Below are positions 23,301-37,745 of a stretch of DNA of 64,000 nt, piece after piece. Positions within the stretch are counted from its first letter, which is position 1, and the number at the start of each line of letters is the position of its first letter. The translations under genes were made by a program, and so were the position numbers. Origin of the DNA: Latrodectus hesperus (taxonomy: Eukaryota; Arthropoda; Arachnida; Araneae; Theridiidae); NCBI GenBank assembly GCA_037975125.1, contig CM075852.1, forward strand, positions 10,916,814-10,980,813, in the 5' to 3' direction. A model generated the notes under the pieces. That model was given only the letters and a program-made list of their open reading frames with translations, did not search any database and had not been told where the DNA came from.

Positions 23301-23519
23301 CATAAATATTTAAAATTAAAATTAATTAGTTAGTAATTAATTATTTTAATTAGTAAATACTTAAAATTAAAATTTTAAAACGTAAAAGTAGTTAAATATT
23401 TTATGGTTTGAAATTATAGTGAAGTGTCATATATGTGTGCGCACGCGAGCATGTTTGTTTGTTTGATTTCCCATATTTTGACAAATCACACAGATTTTTC
23501 TATTATCGTCTTTGCTTTT
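20356..23519. other. AT-rich DNA, nothing firm
   Basis: A short irregular tandem of GTATGTATTATTAGTATG/AAAATCT units lies at 22925-23035. A modest complexity patch with CGACGGGATGTCTCC and GTCGCCAACGCC lies at 21770-21990. Open frames (22022-22258 minus, 23113-23298 plus) show no domain. Confidence 0.5.
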
Positions 23520-23520
23520 A

Positions 23521-23924
<404 letters not shown>

Positions 23925-24095
23925 TTGCAAGTTCTTGTGGTGCTAATATATATGATTGTGCGAGCACTTTAAATAATTTAGCAATATAAGAACAGATTAA
24001 AATAATATTAAAAAAAATTTCGTGTGATTATTAGCATCATTTGCTTTGCAATATGTAGATCCTTAAATTTAAATAATACTAATTTCGATATCAGA

Positions 24096-24290
24096 TGCAC
24101 TTGGACAAGGCAAGTTATCACTGTGCCGTTGACTATGCGAATTTAAGTCAGTAGAGTGCGTCTTTCATTTAACCAAAGCACCACGAAGGTGAAAGTGCGA
24201 CATTGCTTTAAACTCCTCCGATAGATGGCACCACTAGAGAATCCATTCCGTCAATTTTGATATTGATCTGAAGGGAGAGGAAATCATCAG
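24096..24290 (-). mobile_element. SINE family D, near complete
   Basis: Minus-strand copy running from a head around CAGATCAATATCAAAATTGA through GTGCCATCTATCGGAGGAG to the shared tail (start near 24208), then GACTTAAATTCGCATAGTC and CTTGTCCAAGTGC. It lacks a (CAA)n end here. TCAGATGCAC on the left and TCAGACGCAT on the right may be a worn target duplication. No clear A/B boxes are seen in the D head. Confidence 0.72.
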
Positions 24291-25765
<1,475 letters not shown>

Positions 25766-25879
25766 GGAGGTGGGAAGTGGCCAAGTCGTAATTTAATTAA
25801 TTAACAATTCTTATATAGACTAATATTTAATTAACACATATTTACAAATACATACAATTTTGGAATACTTACAATTAAT

Positions 25880-26350
25880 CGTCTTAATAGCATGAAATGA
25901 AGTTATGGGGGAATGGAAGTGTCGTCTTGCTGCTATCAAACACAATGTCATAAGGCAGGCCGCAAACTCGGTAGACAATCCGATTGAGACGCCGTTTCAT
26001 AGTAGACAAATGTGATCTCCTCGATGTCTTAGTGTGACGTAGCTAAAACGTTGCATCTGGCGTCATGGAATTTTAAACCAATGAGAGTGCTGTCTCGCGG
26101 AAATTCAGATATTTCGAAGCTGCTCGATATCTAGAAACGTCTCGCGCTCCACCCCTTTTCTGACGTAACTAAGACTTTAGTGACGTCATTTGGTCTGATG
26201 CGATTCTCGCAAGACACGTCTCATGCGATCATCTACGAATTTGCGGACTACCTAACGTGTTCGCGTCTTTCGGTTTTCTCCCGTTCTCTGGAGAAGTTGT
26301 TGCGCTTTTCGAGCCCCTTCCTAAGTGGACACTTGAAATAGTTACGTCGG
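25880..26350. promoter_or_regulatory. CpG-rich island with CRE-like sites
   Basis: A stretch with many CpGs in a CpG-poor background. It holds a full palindromic CRE, TGACGTCA, at 26181-26188, half or near sites TGACGTAA (26161-26168) and TGACGTAG (about 26035-26042), and CGTCATGG near 26061. Repeated CTCGCG, TCGATATC and CGTCTC motifs occur. No TATA box, exon or RNA gene can be tied to it. It may be a promoter/CpG island or the body of an unrecognised repeat. Confidence 0.35.
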
Positions 26351-26369
26351 TTATTAAGTGGTTCATCCA

Positions 26370-27222
<853 letters not shown>

Positions 27223-27502
27223 GGCCGCCCAACTTGTCTAGTGGTCAGCGTGCCTGACTGCGGATAGGAAAATCCTAGGTTCAAATCTCGGTTCGGTCAT
27301 GGATGTACTTTCTCTCTCTATCTATCCTAACTTTGTCCTTTCCTGGTATGAATGAGGTGTGAATGGTTGCCTACCCTATAAACGGGTCCCTATGGCATGT
27401 GTGTACTGAGGAAGTCGGACTCCACACCAAAATATGGTTCAGTTGGAAAAGTGGAGCAGCGCACCCCATAATGCCAGTCTAGCCGGCACACGACGACAAT
27501 AA
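27223..27502 (+). mobile_element. tRNA-derived SINE, family A, full length
   Basis: A-box region TAGTGGTCAGCG at 27239-27250; worn B box GGTTCAAATCT at 27278-27288; the standard family A body and original tail, ending GGCACACGACGACAATAAC. No convincing target duplication found. The degraded B box suggests an older copy. Confidence 0.87.
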
Positions 27503-30500
27503 CTTATTCATCTATTGCTTGTTTAATTTCTATAAATATGAAGTTTATAATGCAGTTAATATTTTTCCAAATTTTTGCACGATTTAATTTAACATTATGT
27601 ATTACTTTAGAGGCCTACTAATTATTTCATAGACAAATTAGGAAATATGACTATTATTTATTTATCAAGCAATTCAAATGAATTGACGTTTTATTTTATG
27701 AAATAACTGAATCAGGTGTGCTTCAAAGGCTAGAAATAGCTTTCCTTTAATTTTTGTCACACAAAATAAGAAGTAATTTTGAAAAATATTCAAGCATGAA
27801 TAAGATTAACTTCTCCTTTATTTACATCTAAAATTTTAATTTTCTTAAAATCAATTGCTTTTCTTGTTGGAGTATAGACTGTTATGGAAACATAGCTGAT
27901 TTAATCTGGTTCAAAATTTCTAACAATTAGCAAATGCATTTTTTCAATTTCTCATGAAGAAATAAGAAAATTATTTTTTTCTTACCCAAATTTAGCAAGG
28001 AAATAATTTCAGAATCATTTATCAGACAAAGGAAATTTTTTTTATGCTTCTTTTGAAAACGTTAATAATTTAAATTAAACTATGTGTGTGTGAGTTTTAT
28101 TTCTGAATATATAAATAACTTGTATAAAGTATATAAATAACTTGCATTTTTGCTATTTTGTAATTTAAACATTCTAAATTTCATCGGCAATTTTGAATTT
28201 ATTTGAAGATATACCCTGTCTTTAAAAGTAATTTAAAAACTTTTCATTAAACTCATTTGTTAAAAATTAAGATTTTTTAATCGGAATAAAATCTTATTCA
28301 AGCAAAATTGTACTTGAATCGAAAACATTTTTAAAATTAATTTTTTTAATGAAGTTGGAAAGAATATTATTAATGTAGAATGACTTTCATTTGATTATCT
28401 TAATTTTATGAGTAATTGAAAAATGTGGTTAATATTTTTAGTTTTTATGTGGGAGAAGAGAAATGTTTTATCAAACTTATCGTTGCAGAAAAACTTTAGT
28501 TTACATTCAGTGGCAACAAGAATAGAAAATAGAGTGGAGCTAGAAAACTTCCAACATTGCAATGAGATACTGAAAGGCAATGTTCCTGAATTAAATGCTA
28601 ATTATTGGGTTCTGACCTTTTGTATAATTTTATTTATATAAAATTAATTGATTGTTTATTTCAAAAAAAATTCTTTTAAGGAAAAATTGTTAAATATTTT
28701 TAAAAACTTAGATTTAATTAAGCTATTAACATAGAATTAATTTAGATCAGACGTTAGTAGCCAGTAAGTGGCAACAAGAACAAAAAATGAGTGAAAAACT
28801 ATTCGTGAGTTGCGACTTGTTATTCAAGATATTGAAATATATAACTTTCAGCACTAATTGGTATTGCTTTTATTCCAAGATTGATTATAAGAATAACAAT
28901 ATACTATATTTATATAAGCGGCATTAAAATTTAATATTGATATTAATACAATTTTACTTTATTTTATTTTATTTCAATTATTATGCAAAATATTGTAATG
29001 ACTTGAGATTCGTATGGATAAATGATTCAAGAATTTTATTTTATAAATCTTCTGGGTTTTTAAAAATTATTTGATAAGTAGCATACAAACTCTGTTTATA
29101 ACTCTTATCCCAATGGAAAATGCACAAATCAATCTGTTCTTTAGTTTTAGATAGATTTATTCTTTAGATAAAAGAGCTCATATTGAAAATGTACATCTTA
29201 TTGCTGGAACAAATTTGCCTTGATGAATTTTCTATGGAGCATAAATACTCCAACGACCAAATATACGATGAAAGCCCGCAAAAATAACAAGTTCATCATC
29301 ATCTCTGAGCAGTTTATTTCCCCTGGTCTTTTAATTAGAAGAGTCATTAAAAACGACGTCCCAATAAATACAGGCCTCCTCCTTCCTCATTAAAGGCAAC
29401 CTTTAAGTACAAAATTCACCTCCATGAATCAGCAGTTGGCTCATAGATCAGGCCTCGACAAAATAAATCCTTTTACAAGAATAACCACGCCGCTAAGTTA
29501 TTTATGACACTGTTCTCGGGAATAATAGAGATTCCAGAACCAGAAAAAAAGACACTGTAGGGAGGAGGGAGAAGGCCAAATAGATATCCCTTTTATAAAG
29601 TGGTTGCATGGCATCTGTATGGTAATGATATCGGATGCAAGAGAAAAATGGCAGTTAATTTTCGTTCCATTTTCTCTGGAACTGAAAACGATAAAAAAGA
29701 AAATGGCGCGCACATGGAATACTTTTAGTTTCATCGTTTTCTTTGTAACTTGTGGGAAGTGTTGTCCTTTTTTGTCTCAGTTGTATAAATTTTTTTAGAA
29801 AGGTAGATGGCAGTGATACGCCTACGATGATGATTTTCTTTGTTCTTTATGAAGCTATAAAATAAAAGTCAAAAATGGTATCTTCTCTTGAAATGCAATG
29901 CTTCACTCCCAAAAATGGTCTCTTGGTATGGTTTAAACTAGCAAAAGAGATCGTCTTGTTTCTCTCTATTTCCAGCTGATGTTACTGTTGTTCAAAAAAT
30001 AAACTGACATTCAAACTCTATAAAATTCGTTGCTGTGGCAACAGATTTGATATGATCGCAGATGCTTGTTATTGAATTTGGTTATGAGTAGTGGAATGTC
30101 AGTTATTTGTAATGAAATCAGAAACTGTTTTGGATGCTTATATTTAACAACTTTGTGTGCGTGTGTTTAAAAGATGAAAAAAAAATTATAGATGAAGTGA
30201 ACATATTTCATATTAATTAGATTGCAAGGAAAATTTAGATAGAGATTGAAAGAATAATATCATAAAATTTAAAGTTAAATAATTAAATATAACTAAATTA
30301 ATCCTCTTAGAAGTACATCTTATTCAATTTCATATATTTGCTTAATATTGTCTTTTATATCAGTCAGATTAAGATATAATACCTTATTTAGTTCAAGTTT
30401 AATAGAAAAAAGTTTCAGAAAAATAATAAAATTCAAAGCAAAATTATATAAAATTGAAGAGATTGTAATCATATCCTCTATTTTAAGTATGTTAACAAAC

Positions 30501-31590
30501 TAAAGTTAAAAAGGTTTTGATTTCTGCTCTATCATAAGTGTGAAGTAATCCTTATCTCCCCTTACATACATACAATCTTTCTCTATTTTAAATATACTTC
30601 ATAAATAATCACCAAAGATTGCTATCAGAAATCATTCTTACACTGGATACGGCTGTTATTTTTATTCTGTTTGTCAGTAAGAAAACCATGTTATCTTTTA
30701 AAGAATATCAAGAACCTGATCTGCATGTTCAGTATTTTGATCTATGTGTCTTTCTGCTTAATTAATAAAGATACAATTTTTCCTCAGAGAAAAGGAAACA
30801 AGTTAATTTTTTTTCTATTTACATTACCCCTAATAACAAAACATTAAATACATTTATACATGTATTAAGATTTCAATCGATAAGTAATGATGTGTTTAGT
30901 ATAGCTTGGTAAGAATTAAATTCAAGGGGCAAATTACATTTGTACAATTTTGCAACAGACAATATAAGAATCTCAACTTTTTGACCACCAACTAGAACAA
31001 ATTTAAATTTGCATTCACTAGTTGTAAGATAGTGTTCTCCCGTAGTGTTAGTAACCCCTTTTGAGGCAATATTGATCACATTATAGCAACTAAGGAATGG
31101 CAATCATGCACTACTTTAACATGCTCTTCATTACATATTTGCCTAAATTTATTTGAGTGCATTTATATCAGATACGACATATATAATCAGAGATTTATCC
31201 GTGTTTATATCAAATAAGCTATTGCCTAGTTTCCAAACCTCTTTAATAGCATAATATACAAATTGAGACTCATATGCATATCATATTTTTAAGCATATGC
31301 ATATTTTATTTATATTTTTTTGATATGCATATTTTATTGTTGTCAAAGTTTATAATGTCATGTTATGAAAACACTCAACTGGCAACTAAAATAGCTACTG
31401 TAAGAAGAAATACGAATAATAAAATGATGTTTGCGTATGAAATAATGTGCACTAAAAACCATGAAGGATTAAATTATCAGGAAATATGGAAGCATATTCT
31501 GCGATTGAGTAAACTAAAGACTATGCAGGTACAGTTGCCTATTCATCTACTGCCATCAACTTTTGAGACTGGAGCATAATAACAAACTAC
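27503..31590. other. AT-rich DNA with one complexity patch, no gene supported
   Basis: 29200-29480 is more complex than its surroundings (GGTCTTTTAATTAGAAGAG, TCATTAAAAACGACGTCCC, CAATAAATACAGGCC) and may be a noncoding regulatory element. A second patch at 29510-29800 has a 64-codon frame with a plausible hydrophobic stretch but no domain. The rest is low complexity. Confidence 0.45.
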
Positions 31591-31599
31591 ACTTTTTTG

Positions 31600-32110
31600 T
31601 AAATAATCGAATATTTTCTGCATCATGGAAGGTTCATTTAATGTAGGCAATATGTGGCATTGGATCATTTCGTTAAAATCTAGCGTTAATGGAGCGATGA
31701 ACCTTAACACAACGGGAGTTTAGTAGCCAATATTCAAAATGCCGTCAATGTGAACGAGAGATGTCCGAGACGTATATTCAATGGCACTCCATCATTTATG
31801 GCAGCAATGTGTCAGGTATGACGTTGTCGAATGAACGCTGGACAATTGCATTCCTCACAATGTTTCTAAACTCTGCTACAGCCTCCGTGCTATTGTTAAT
31901 AGCACCAGGATTCATCTGAAAACATGATGTTTCAACATTCCTGCATCCAGATGCGTCGTTGATCATCATTCGAATACACTTCTAACTTTTACGTAATGTC
32001 AAGGATATCTGAAGCTGTAGTTGATAATTTTCGATGCTGTTGCCACCTTTTTCTATAAAAGAACGTGCTGCTTAGCGCAACAAATGAACATTTTCTATAT
32101 ATTTGAAGGA
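31600..32110 (-). pseudogene. Tc1-like transposase relic
   Basis: Minus-strand reading in shifting frames gives WMQEC-NIMFSDES (complement of 31908-31922; first aspartate block of Tc1-type transposases). A stretch ending RQRHT follows, then TSRTSLVHIDGILN (about 31730-31772) and NDPMPHIAYIK (about 31640-31669; equivalent to the QDNARPH block of the second aspartate). The order and spacing fit a Tc1 element read right to left. Stops and frameshifts are frequent and no terminal repeats were found. Confidence 0.6.
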
Positions 32111-32219
32111 AGCACCCTGGAAATACATAGAAACGTTATAATATATAGAAATACATAGAAAAGTATAAATATACATAGAGACGTAAAAATATAGAATATA
32201 TATAGATGTAAAAATATAT

Positions 32220-32370
32220 AGAAAATATTACAATGCCCCAAGCATATGGTTGAACATTATCCTGTTGCAGCATCGTAGTTTTTCTAGAGCTTCGAGTTAA
32301 AAAAGTAACAGCCGTTAACACCTGCATGCATACCATTTGTTGTTGCACCAACATGCCCTGAGTTGGGGTC
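32220..32370 (-). pseudogene. Second Tc1-like fragment (QQDN block)
   Basis: Minus-strand TTMLQQDNVQPYAWG (complement of about 32235-32275) matches the second-aspartate block of Tc1-type transposases. It lies upstream, on the minus strand, of the first-aspartate block of the relic at 31600-32110, so it cannot belong to the same uninterrupted copy. Confidence 0.4.
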
Positions 32371-33402
32371 TACCAGCATACATATCGGCGCAATATGATT
32401 GTAACAGCTGTTTAAAGAATTTCGAATATTCGCTTATTATCAAACACCTCGTAATTTCTAGCCATGGTCAGGCGACCAGGTCACATCTAAGTTAGCACCT
32501 TCTTCTCTCAACATCCACAACACACCATCTCATGAAATTTGGACATCAGAGATTAATAATGGAATCTTTTGGTTGAACAACATTTTCTTGTCATGTAAAT
32601 TTCAAATGTGTGGTCATTTTAATGTCCAGCAAGAGAGATTTTCATTACATGCCGTGCATTTCATGTTAAAAATAAATATATCTTGACATTCATAAATTAA
32701 AATATTTGAAAAAAAAACAAAATTTTATTTTTGCAATTTTTTTATTGTAAAATTTTTTACTATTCATGCTATTTTTTGCAGAAACAATCCAGATGATAAA
32801 ACTAAATAAATATTAATTGAGAATTTCATTGGGTATTTTACAGTCAATTTTTGAAAATCTTGACATAAATGTTTTTAACTTTAAAAATTCAAAAAAAAAA
32901 CAAAAAATGAAAATTTTATAGAAATAAATAGCACAGTTCGTCCTTTTTTACAAAATCAAGTTAGTCTGACAAATGCTTATAATAGATTATTAGAGAACGA
33001 AATTTGCCTTTTTAAAATTTGAATCGTTTATTTGGAAAATAGTGCAATTCCTTTTCAAAAATCGAAGTGCAAATTTAAAAAGCAACACCAATTTCTTACA
33101 CAATGTAATTTTATATTAAACAAAGCATTATATAAAACATATATACTGAAAAGGATAAATTAAATACTAACTCATCTTAAATGCATGTTTACACTGAATT
33201 AAACATTAATTACATGATATTTCATGCCTTTAAAAAATGAATTTTCAACATTTTCAAAATAAAGTGCTCATTTATTCCATAATCGTTAGAAAAATTTGAT
33301 TATTTGGAAAAAAAAATAGTATATTTTTTCAGAAATGTTAAAATAAATAGAAAAAACTAATCAAACTTTTTCTGAAATTTAAAATAAAATTATTTTTAGC
33401 AC

Positions 33403-33406
<4 letters not shown>
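32371..33406. other. AT-rich DNA, nothing firm
   Basis: 32440-32600 may still be transposon-derived (a WSPDHG reading on the minus strand), but the signal is too weak to assign. Confidence 0.45.

Positions 33407-33492
<86 letters not shown>
33407..33492. repeat. (AT)n microsatellite, ~86 bp
   Basis: Pure AT dinucleotide tract. Confidence 0.98.
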
Positions 33493-33498
<6 letters not shown>

Positions 33499-33894
33499 CT
33501 GTAATAGGTACTTTAAACATGGGGCATGTCTTAAGCAAATTTGTCCTCGCTTTTACTACTGCATTTTAGATGAAAAGTATTAATAAACTATTGAACGTAA
33601 TTTGAAATTTTATAAATAATCAAATATCGCTAAAGATTTATTTATTATTTTCTTCCCTAAATAAATTTGGCATCAACCTTTTAGTCATATTATCATCAAT
33701 ATTTAGCGAAATACGTTTTATATCTATTTTTACGACATGTTAACCGACAAAACGTTTTTTGAGTTACATCCGGGTAAATAATAACGATTAATATATCTGT
33801 TGTTTTTCTATCATCTAAATAAGTCATAACTAATTATTGTATTTTTCAAACATGATTTTATAAAATAAAAGAAACGACAGTTCTCTTCATTAAA

Positions 33895-34240
33895 CTTTGA
33901 GAAGGATATATTTCTCATCTCTCTCTCCCTTTTAAGTGAGTGACAGCCTGTCTTCCTTCGTCTTTCATGAGGAAAGGGAAATTAGAAACATAAAATTCCC
34001 TCTGTAGGTGTTGACGCTTTTTAAAATTCGATTACTCGGAGGCAGCGACCAAACGACATCCGAAAGGCACGCATGTCGTGAAATATGACTGCTCTTGAGG
34101 GACGGTCGCTGATTCCCTTAGAGGCTTGCTGTGATTGACGCGCTCGGCCACCCTCGATTGAGGGCGTCAGTTTTAATTTTCCTTGAGCACCACGATTGTT
34201 CTCCCATCGGATGTTTTCCTCGAGCCTCCTCATTAAGTTG
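33895..34240. other. Complexity island, candidate regulatory DNA
   Basis: A GC-richer patch (GGCAGCGACCAAACGACATC, CTTGAGGGACGGTCGCTG, ATTGACGCGCTCGGCC) in AT-rich surroundings, single copy in this window. Open frames on both strands (about 70 codons) show no domain. It may be a conserved noncoding element or a hidden exon. Confidence 0.25.
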
Positions 34241-34531
34241 GAAAGGGAAAAAAATTATCCCTAAGAGCAAAGAATATTACGTGAAACATAGAAGTAACGC
34301 AAAGTGTTCAAAAAAAAATTTGGGGCAAAGAATTTTTTTATTTAAATAAAATATTTGAATATGCAGTGATTAGTTTTCTCATAACAAACTGTTGTGAAAT
34401 GAATGTTTTTGTTCGATGAAATATTGAAGGGAGTCGATTATTTTTGTAGGAAATTATGGTAGTAGAAAATCGAAAATTATTGTAGTAGAGGAAATTTCAT
34501 TTATGAAGTTTTATTTGTTAAATTGAATTAA

Positions 34532-35000
34532 ATCTATAAAACCCTCATTAGATTAATCGTTACATATGCCGAAGAAACACGGACATTGAATGTAAGGGAC
34601 TCGGAATATATTAGAATTTTTGAACACAAAATTTTAAGGAAAATCTATGGACCAAGGCTTGAAAATGGTGTATGGATCAGAAGAAATAATAAAGAATTAA
34701 TGCACCTAGTGAGAAACAAAGATATAGTGAGATTCATTAAAGCACAAAGAATACGGTGGCTTGGCCACGTACACCGTAGAAATGAAAAAAATATCATAAA
34801 AAGGATAACAAAGAGTAAATTATTCAATAGCAAGAAGAAGGGGAGACCCAGAGAAACATGGATTGATAATGTGGAAAAGGACCTGGAGACCATGAAGATA
34901 AAGAATTGGAAAATTTTGGCTCTGAAGCGGGAAAAATGGAAGGAGGTTGTATTGGAGGCTAAGGCCTGCATAGGGCTGTAACGCCAGTTAAGAAGAAGAA
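34532..35000 (+). mobile_element. LINE 3' end with ORF2 C-terminal domain, 5' truncated
   Basis: A frame open from 34532 to a stop at 34979-34981. It reads KTLIRLIVTYAEETRTLNVR, then RKIYGPRLENGVWIRRNN, RIRWLGHVHRRNEK, KKGRPRETWIDNVEKDLE and REKWKEVVLEAK. This is the familiar C-terminal region downstream of reverse transcriptase in one arthropod LINE group (often annotated near 'endonuclease-reverse transcriptase' proteins). The frame has few defects, so the insertion is fairly young. It ends about 20 bp later in AAGAAGAAGAAA. Severe 5' truncation is usual for LINEs; no target duplication was identified. Confidence 0.72.
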
Positions 35001-35010
35001 ATTGAATTAA

Positions 35011-35192
35011 CATGGTGGAGAGATTAGTGAGACTGTAACTTCGAAGCAGTAGGTCCCGTGTTCGAATCCTGGTTTGGGCATGGATGTTCATTTCTCTTTC
35101 TTTGTCTTCCTTTATCCTTTCCATTTCAAACCGAAGATGGCGCACCCTCTGTAATGAGATGTCATCATCTTTGCCCAATAGAGTGTTGAATA
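35011..35192 (+). mobile_element. SINE family B, tRNA-derived
   Basis: Head TGGTGGAGAGATTAG with B box GTGTTCGAATCC at 35058-35069, then GGGCATGGATGTTCATTTCT and ACCGAAGATGGCGCACC. It matches the minus-strand copy at 41135-41358 but has a deletion where the other copy reads CACTTCACTTTCGAGGCG. It starts about 10 bp after the LINE 3' end. Confidence 0.72.
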
Positions 35193-35399
35193 AATATATC
35201 TTAAGAACAGTCGAACATTAGAAAATAAACAAATAGAAATAGATACATTTTGAAATAAAAACATTGAACTCTTAATCTCATATTGAAGATGAGAAGCAAT
35301 ATCTTCTTTTTGGCTAAGTTAATCTCAATAAACAAAATCATTTGGAAAGAAATGTGAAATGATAAATCAAAATTGCGTGCTAAAATCTCCTAAAATGGC

Positions 35400-35670
35400 T
35401 TGGTTTTTAAGGATGTTTGTTTTGCTTCTCGAAAGGCAGTGAGTTTGAATCCCAAACCAACTGAATATCCATCATGTTCATTAATGGCGGCTGGGGTACA
35501 TTAATTGTGTCGTGGTCGCATTGTCTTCCAAGTGAAATGATACCTCTGGAGTCGCAGGACTAAGTCTGTGAGTCTTCTGCTTTTCGCCTGCTTATAAATG
35601 ACGAAGACCCATCCACTTTCTGCGCCGAAGAGTTGGTACTCACGGAGTGCCTTACTAGATAAAGTAGTTT
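35400..35670 (+). mobile_element. SINE family C, tRNA-like head
   Basis: B-box-like AGTTTGAATCCC near 35451, then CATCATGTTCATTAATGGCG, GTCGTGGTCGCATTGTCTTC, AAATGATACCTCTGGAGTCG and GAAGACCCATCCAC. Related sequences lie at 37352-37640, 63490-63725, and in the mosaic at 45290-45538. Confidence 0.65.
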
Positions 35671-36089
35671 ATTTCTGTTCGTCTTTGATGATAATAACAA
35701 AATTACAACTTGTCACTACATCAGATTATGCATATTAAAATTAATTTAATTTAATAACTTAGAATGATATGTTTTCAGAATATAACCGAGCTTGTCCGAT
35801 ACCTGAGTCTTGGTTTACAAGATGCACAAAAATATTAAATGTAACCATTAACAACTCTTGATCACTACATTCATTAAAAAAATTCCTTTCTGATTAATAA
35901 GAGTTTAATTTTACTTTTTAGAGAACAATTTTTATACTCTCTCTATGAAAATAAAAAATTTCTTTGATAAATTAATGAGATATGAAAATAATTATATGGT
36001 GTTTTATTCAAGTTGAAATTAATTTCAACAACAGATAAAAACTTTGGAACATTTGTAAGCACCAAGTGAACAAGCTTATCAATGACATC

Positions 36090-36665
36090 GTTTTTAATAG
36101 CTAATTAATCTTTTCATCATTTGAATGAAAACTTTGCATCATTTTCAATAACAAATTATCATTTTCATCATTTGAGTCAAAACTTCAGGACATCATTTTC
36201 AATAGCAAATTACCATTTTCATCATTTGAGTCAAGATTTTATGACATCATTTTCAATGGCAAATTATTATTTTCATCATTTGAGTTAAAACTCTTAGACA
36301 TCATTTTCAATGGCAAATTATTATTTTTATCATTTGAGTCAAGACTTTATGACATCATTTTCAATAGCAAATTATTACTTTCATCATTTGGGTCAAAACT
36401 TCAGAACATCATCTTTAATAGCAAATTATCATTTTCATTATTTCATTTAAAACTTTATGGCATCATTTTCAATAGCAGATTATTATTTTCATTATTTGAG
36501 TCATAACATTACGACATCATCTTCAATAGCAAATTATTATTTTCATCATTGGAGTCCAAATTTTACAACATCATTTGTAACAGCAAATTATTATTTCCAT
36601 CGTTTCAAAACTTTACATCATTTTCAATAGCAAATTATTATTTTCCTCATTTGTGTCAAAACTTT
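36090..36665. repeat. 54-bp minisatellite, about 10 copies
   Basis: Tandem units with landmarks CATCATTTGAGTCAAAACTT and ACATCATTTTCAATAGCAAA repeat every 54 bp (for example starts at 36166 and 36220). Copies diverge by scattered substitutions and small indels towards both ends. No long frame is created. Confidence 0.92.
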
Positions 36666-36669
36666 AACA

Positions 36670-37340
36670 CAAAAAAGGGGGGACTTGAAATTATGTGTTA
36701 GCGTAAATGATTAATTCGTTTTCATAAAGCTATATTTTCAAACATGAAAAGAACCACAAATTTACCAAGTTTGTATTTCCTATTTCTAATAGAATGTGTC
36801 CATTAACTTTCAGACTAAGGGAGACAGTGCCGGTCAAACATGGGGCTAAGCAAGTTAAAAGCTCTTGCAACTTTAGGTATGATAAACATTCGTATGTCAT
36901 AACTGTGTATTACTCTTTTAAAAGAGAGTGTGGAAAAGAACCACAGTTCAAAAACAAAACATTTTGTGGTGATATTGGAAATTCAAGGACATTAGGTGTT
37001 AACAACAAAATGTATATAAGTTATTCAATTATCGTCTGGATGTGTGTCGTGTCATCGAAAGTGACACATGCTGAGCCTGCATGAATAAACTTGGTGAATT
37101 TGGTGTTCTTTTAATTCATCTTTCACATGTGTAGACGTGTAATAGTTTTAGAAATACAGAATTTTCAAAACGAATGAATCATTAGTGCTAACCCTGTACT
37201 TTTTCTTTTCTTAACTAGATAAGCTTATCGGGCTACGGACACTTCTTACAGATGAAAGTTAATTCAACCAGGTTAACCAGTTTAAAATGTGTTGACAAGA
37301 AGGTTAAGTTGCATTTTGAATTGGATTCTGAATTACTACA
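36670..37340. other. No gene supported; one unassigned open frame
   Basis: A 96-codon plus-strand frame (36794-37084) has protein-like composition but no domain I recognise. TTTCAG at 36813-36818 and TAGGTATGA near 36875 could bound a 60-bp exon, but there is nothing to connect it to. Confidence 0.3.
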
Positions 37341-37351
37341 AATATTCTCTT

Positions 37352-37640
37352 TGAAGCCGTGGTGGTCTGATTAATTAGGGCATTGTTCTCATTATTGAAA
37401 GGTAGTGAGTTCAAATCCCGCTTAATCAAGGATCTGTCGTGTTCACTAAATTGGCTGGGGGCACGTTAAGTAGGTCGTGGTCACAATGTTTTCCAAGTGT
37501 AATAATATTTCTGTGTGTTGTGTAGATCAAGTGTTAGGAGGTCTTTTGCCAGATCTTTGCTTTTAAATTAGAAAGACTCCCACGTGATTATTTCAGTCTA
37601 AGTGGTAGAGCCCAACTCTGGGTTAGGTACAGTGAAGTAT
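37352..37640 (+). mobile_element. SINE family C, tRNA-like head
   Basis: Head GCCGTGGTGGTCTGATTAAT, B box GAGTTCAAATCCC near 37409, then ATTGGCTGGGGGCACGTTAA, GTCGTGGTCACAATG and GAAAGACTCCCACG. It aligns with 35400-35670. Confidence 0.68.
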
Positions 37641-37745
37641 GCTGGTGCAACAACAGGCCGCAATATTAGTTGAAGTCGGCAGTTGTTGAGCTATTAGAGA
37701 GCTCTAACAAAATTCAGCTACTAGCTTAACTCATAGCTAGGTAAA

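Noticed and set aside
36794..37084. A 96-codon open frame with possible splice sites
   Set aside because: No domain, no partner exon and no second evidence of coding; listed only as part of an unassigned interval.
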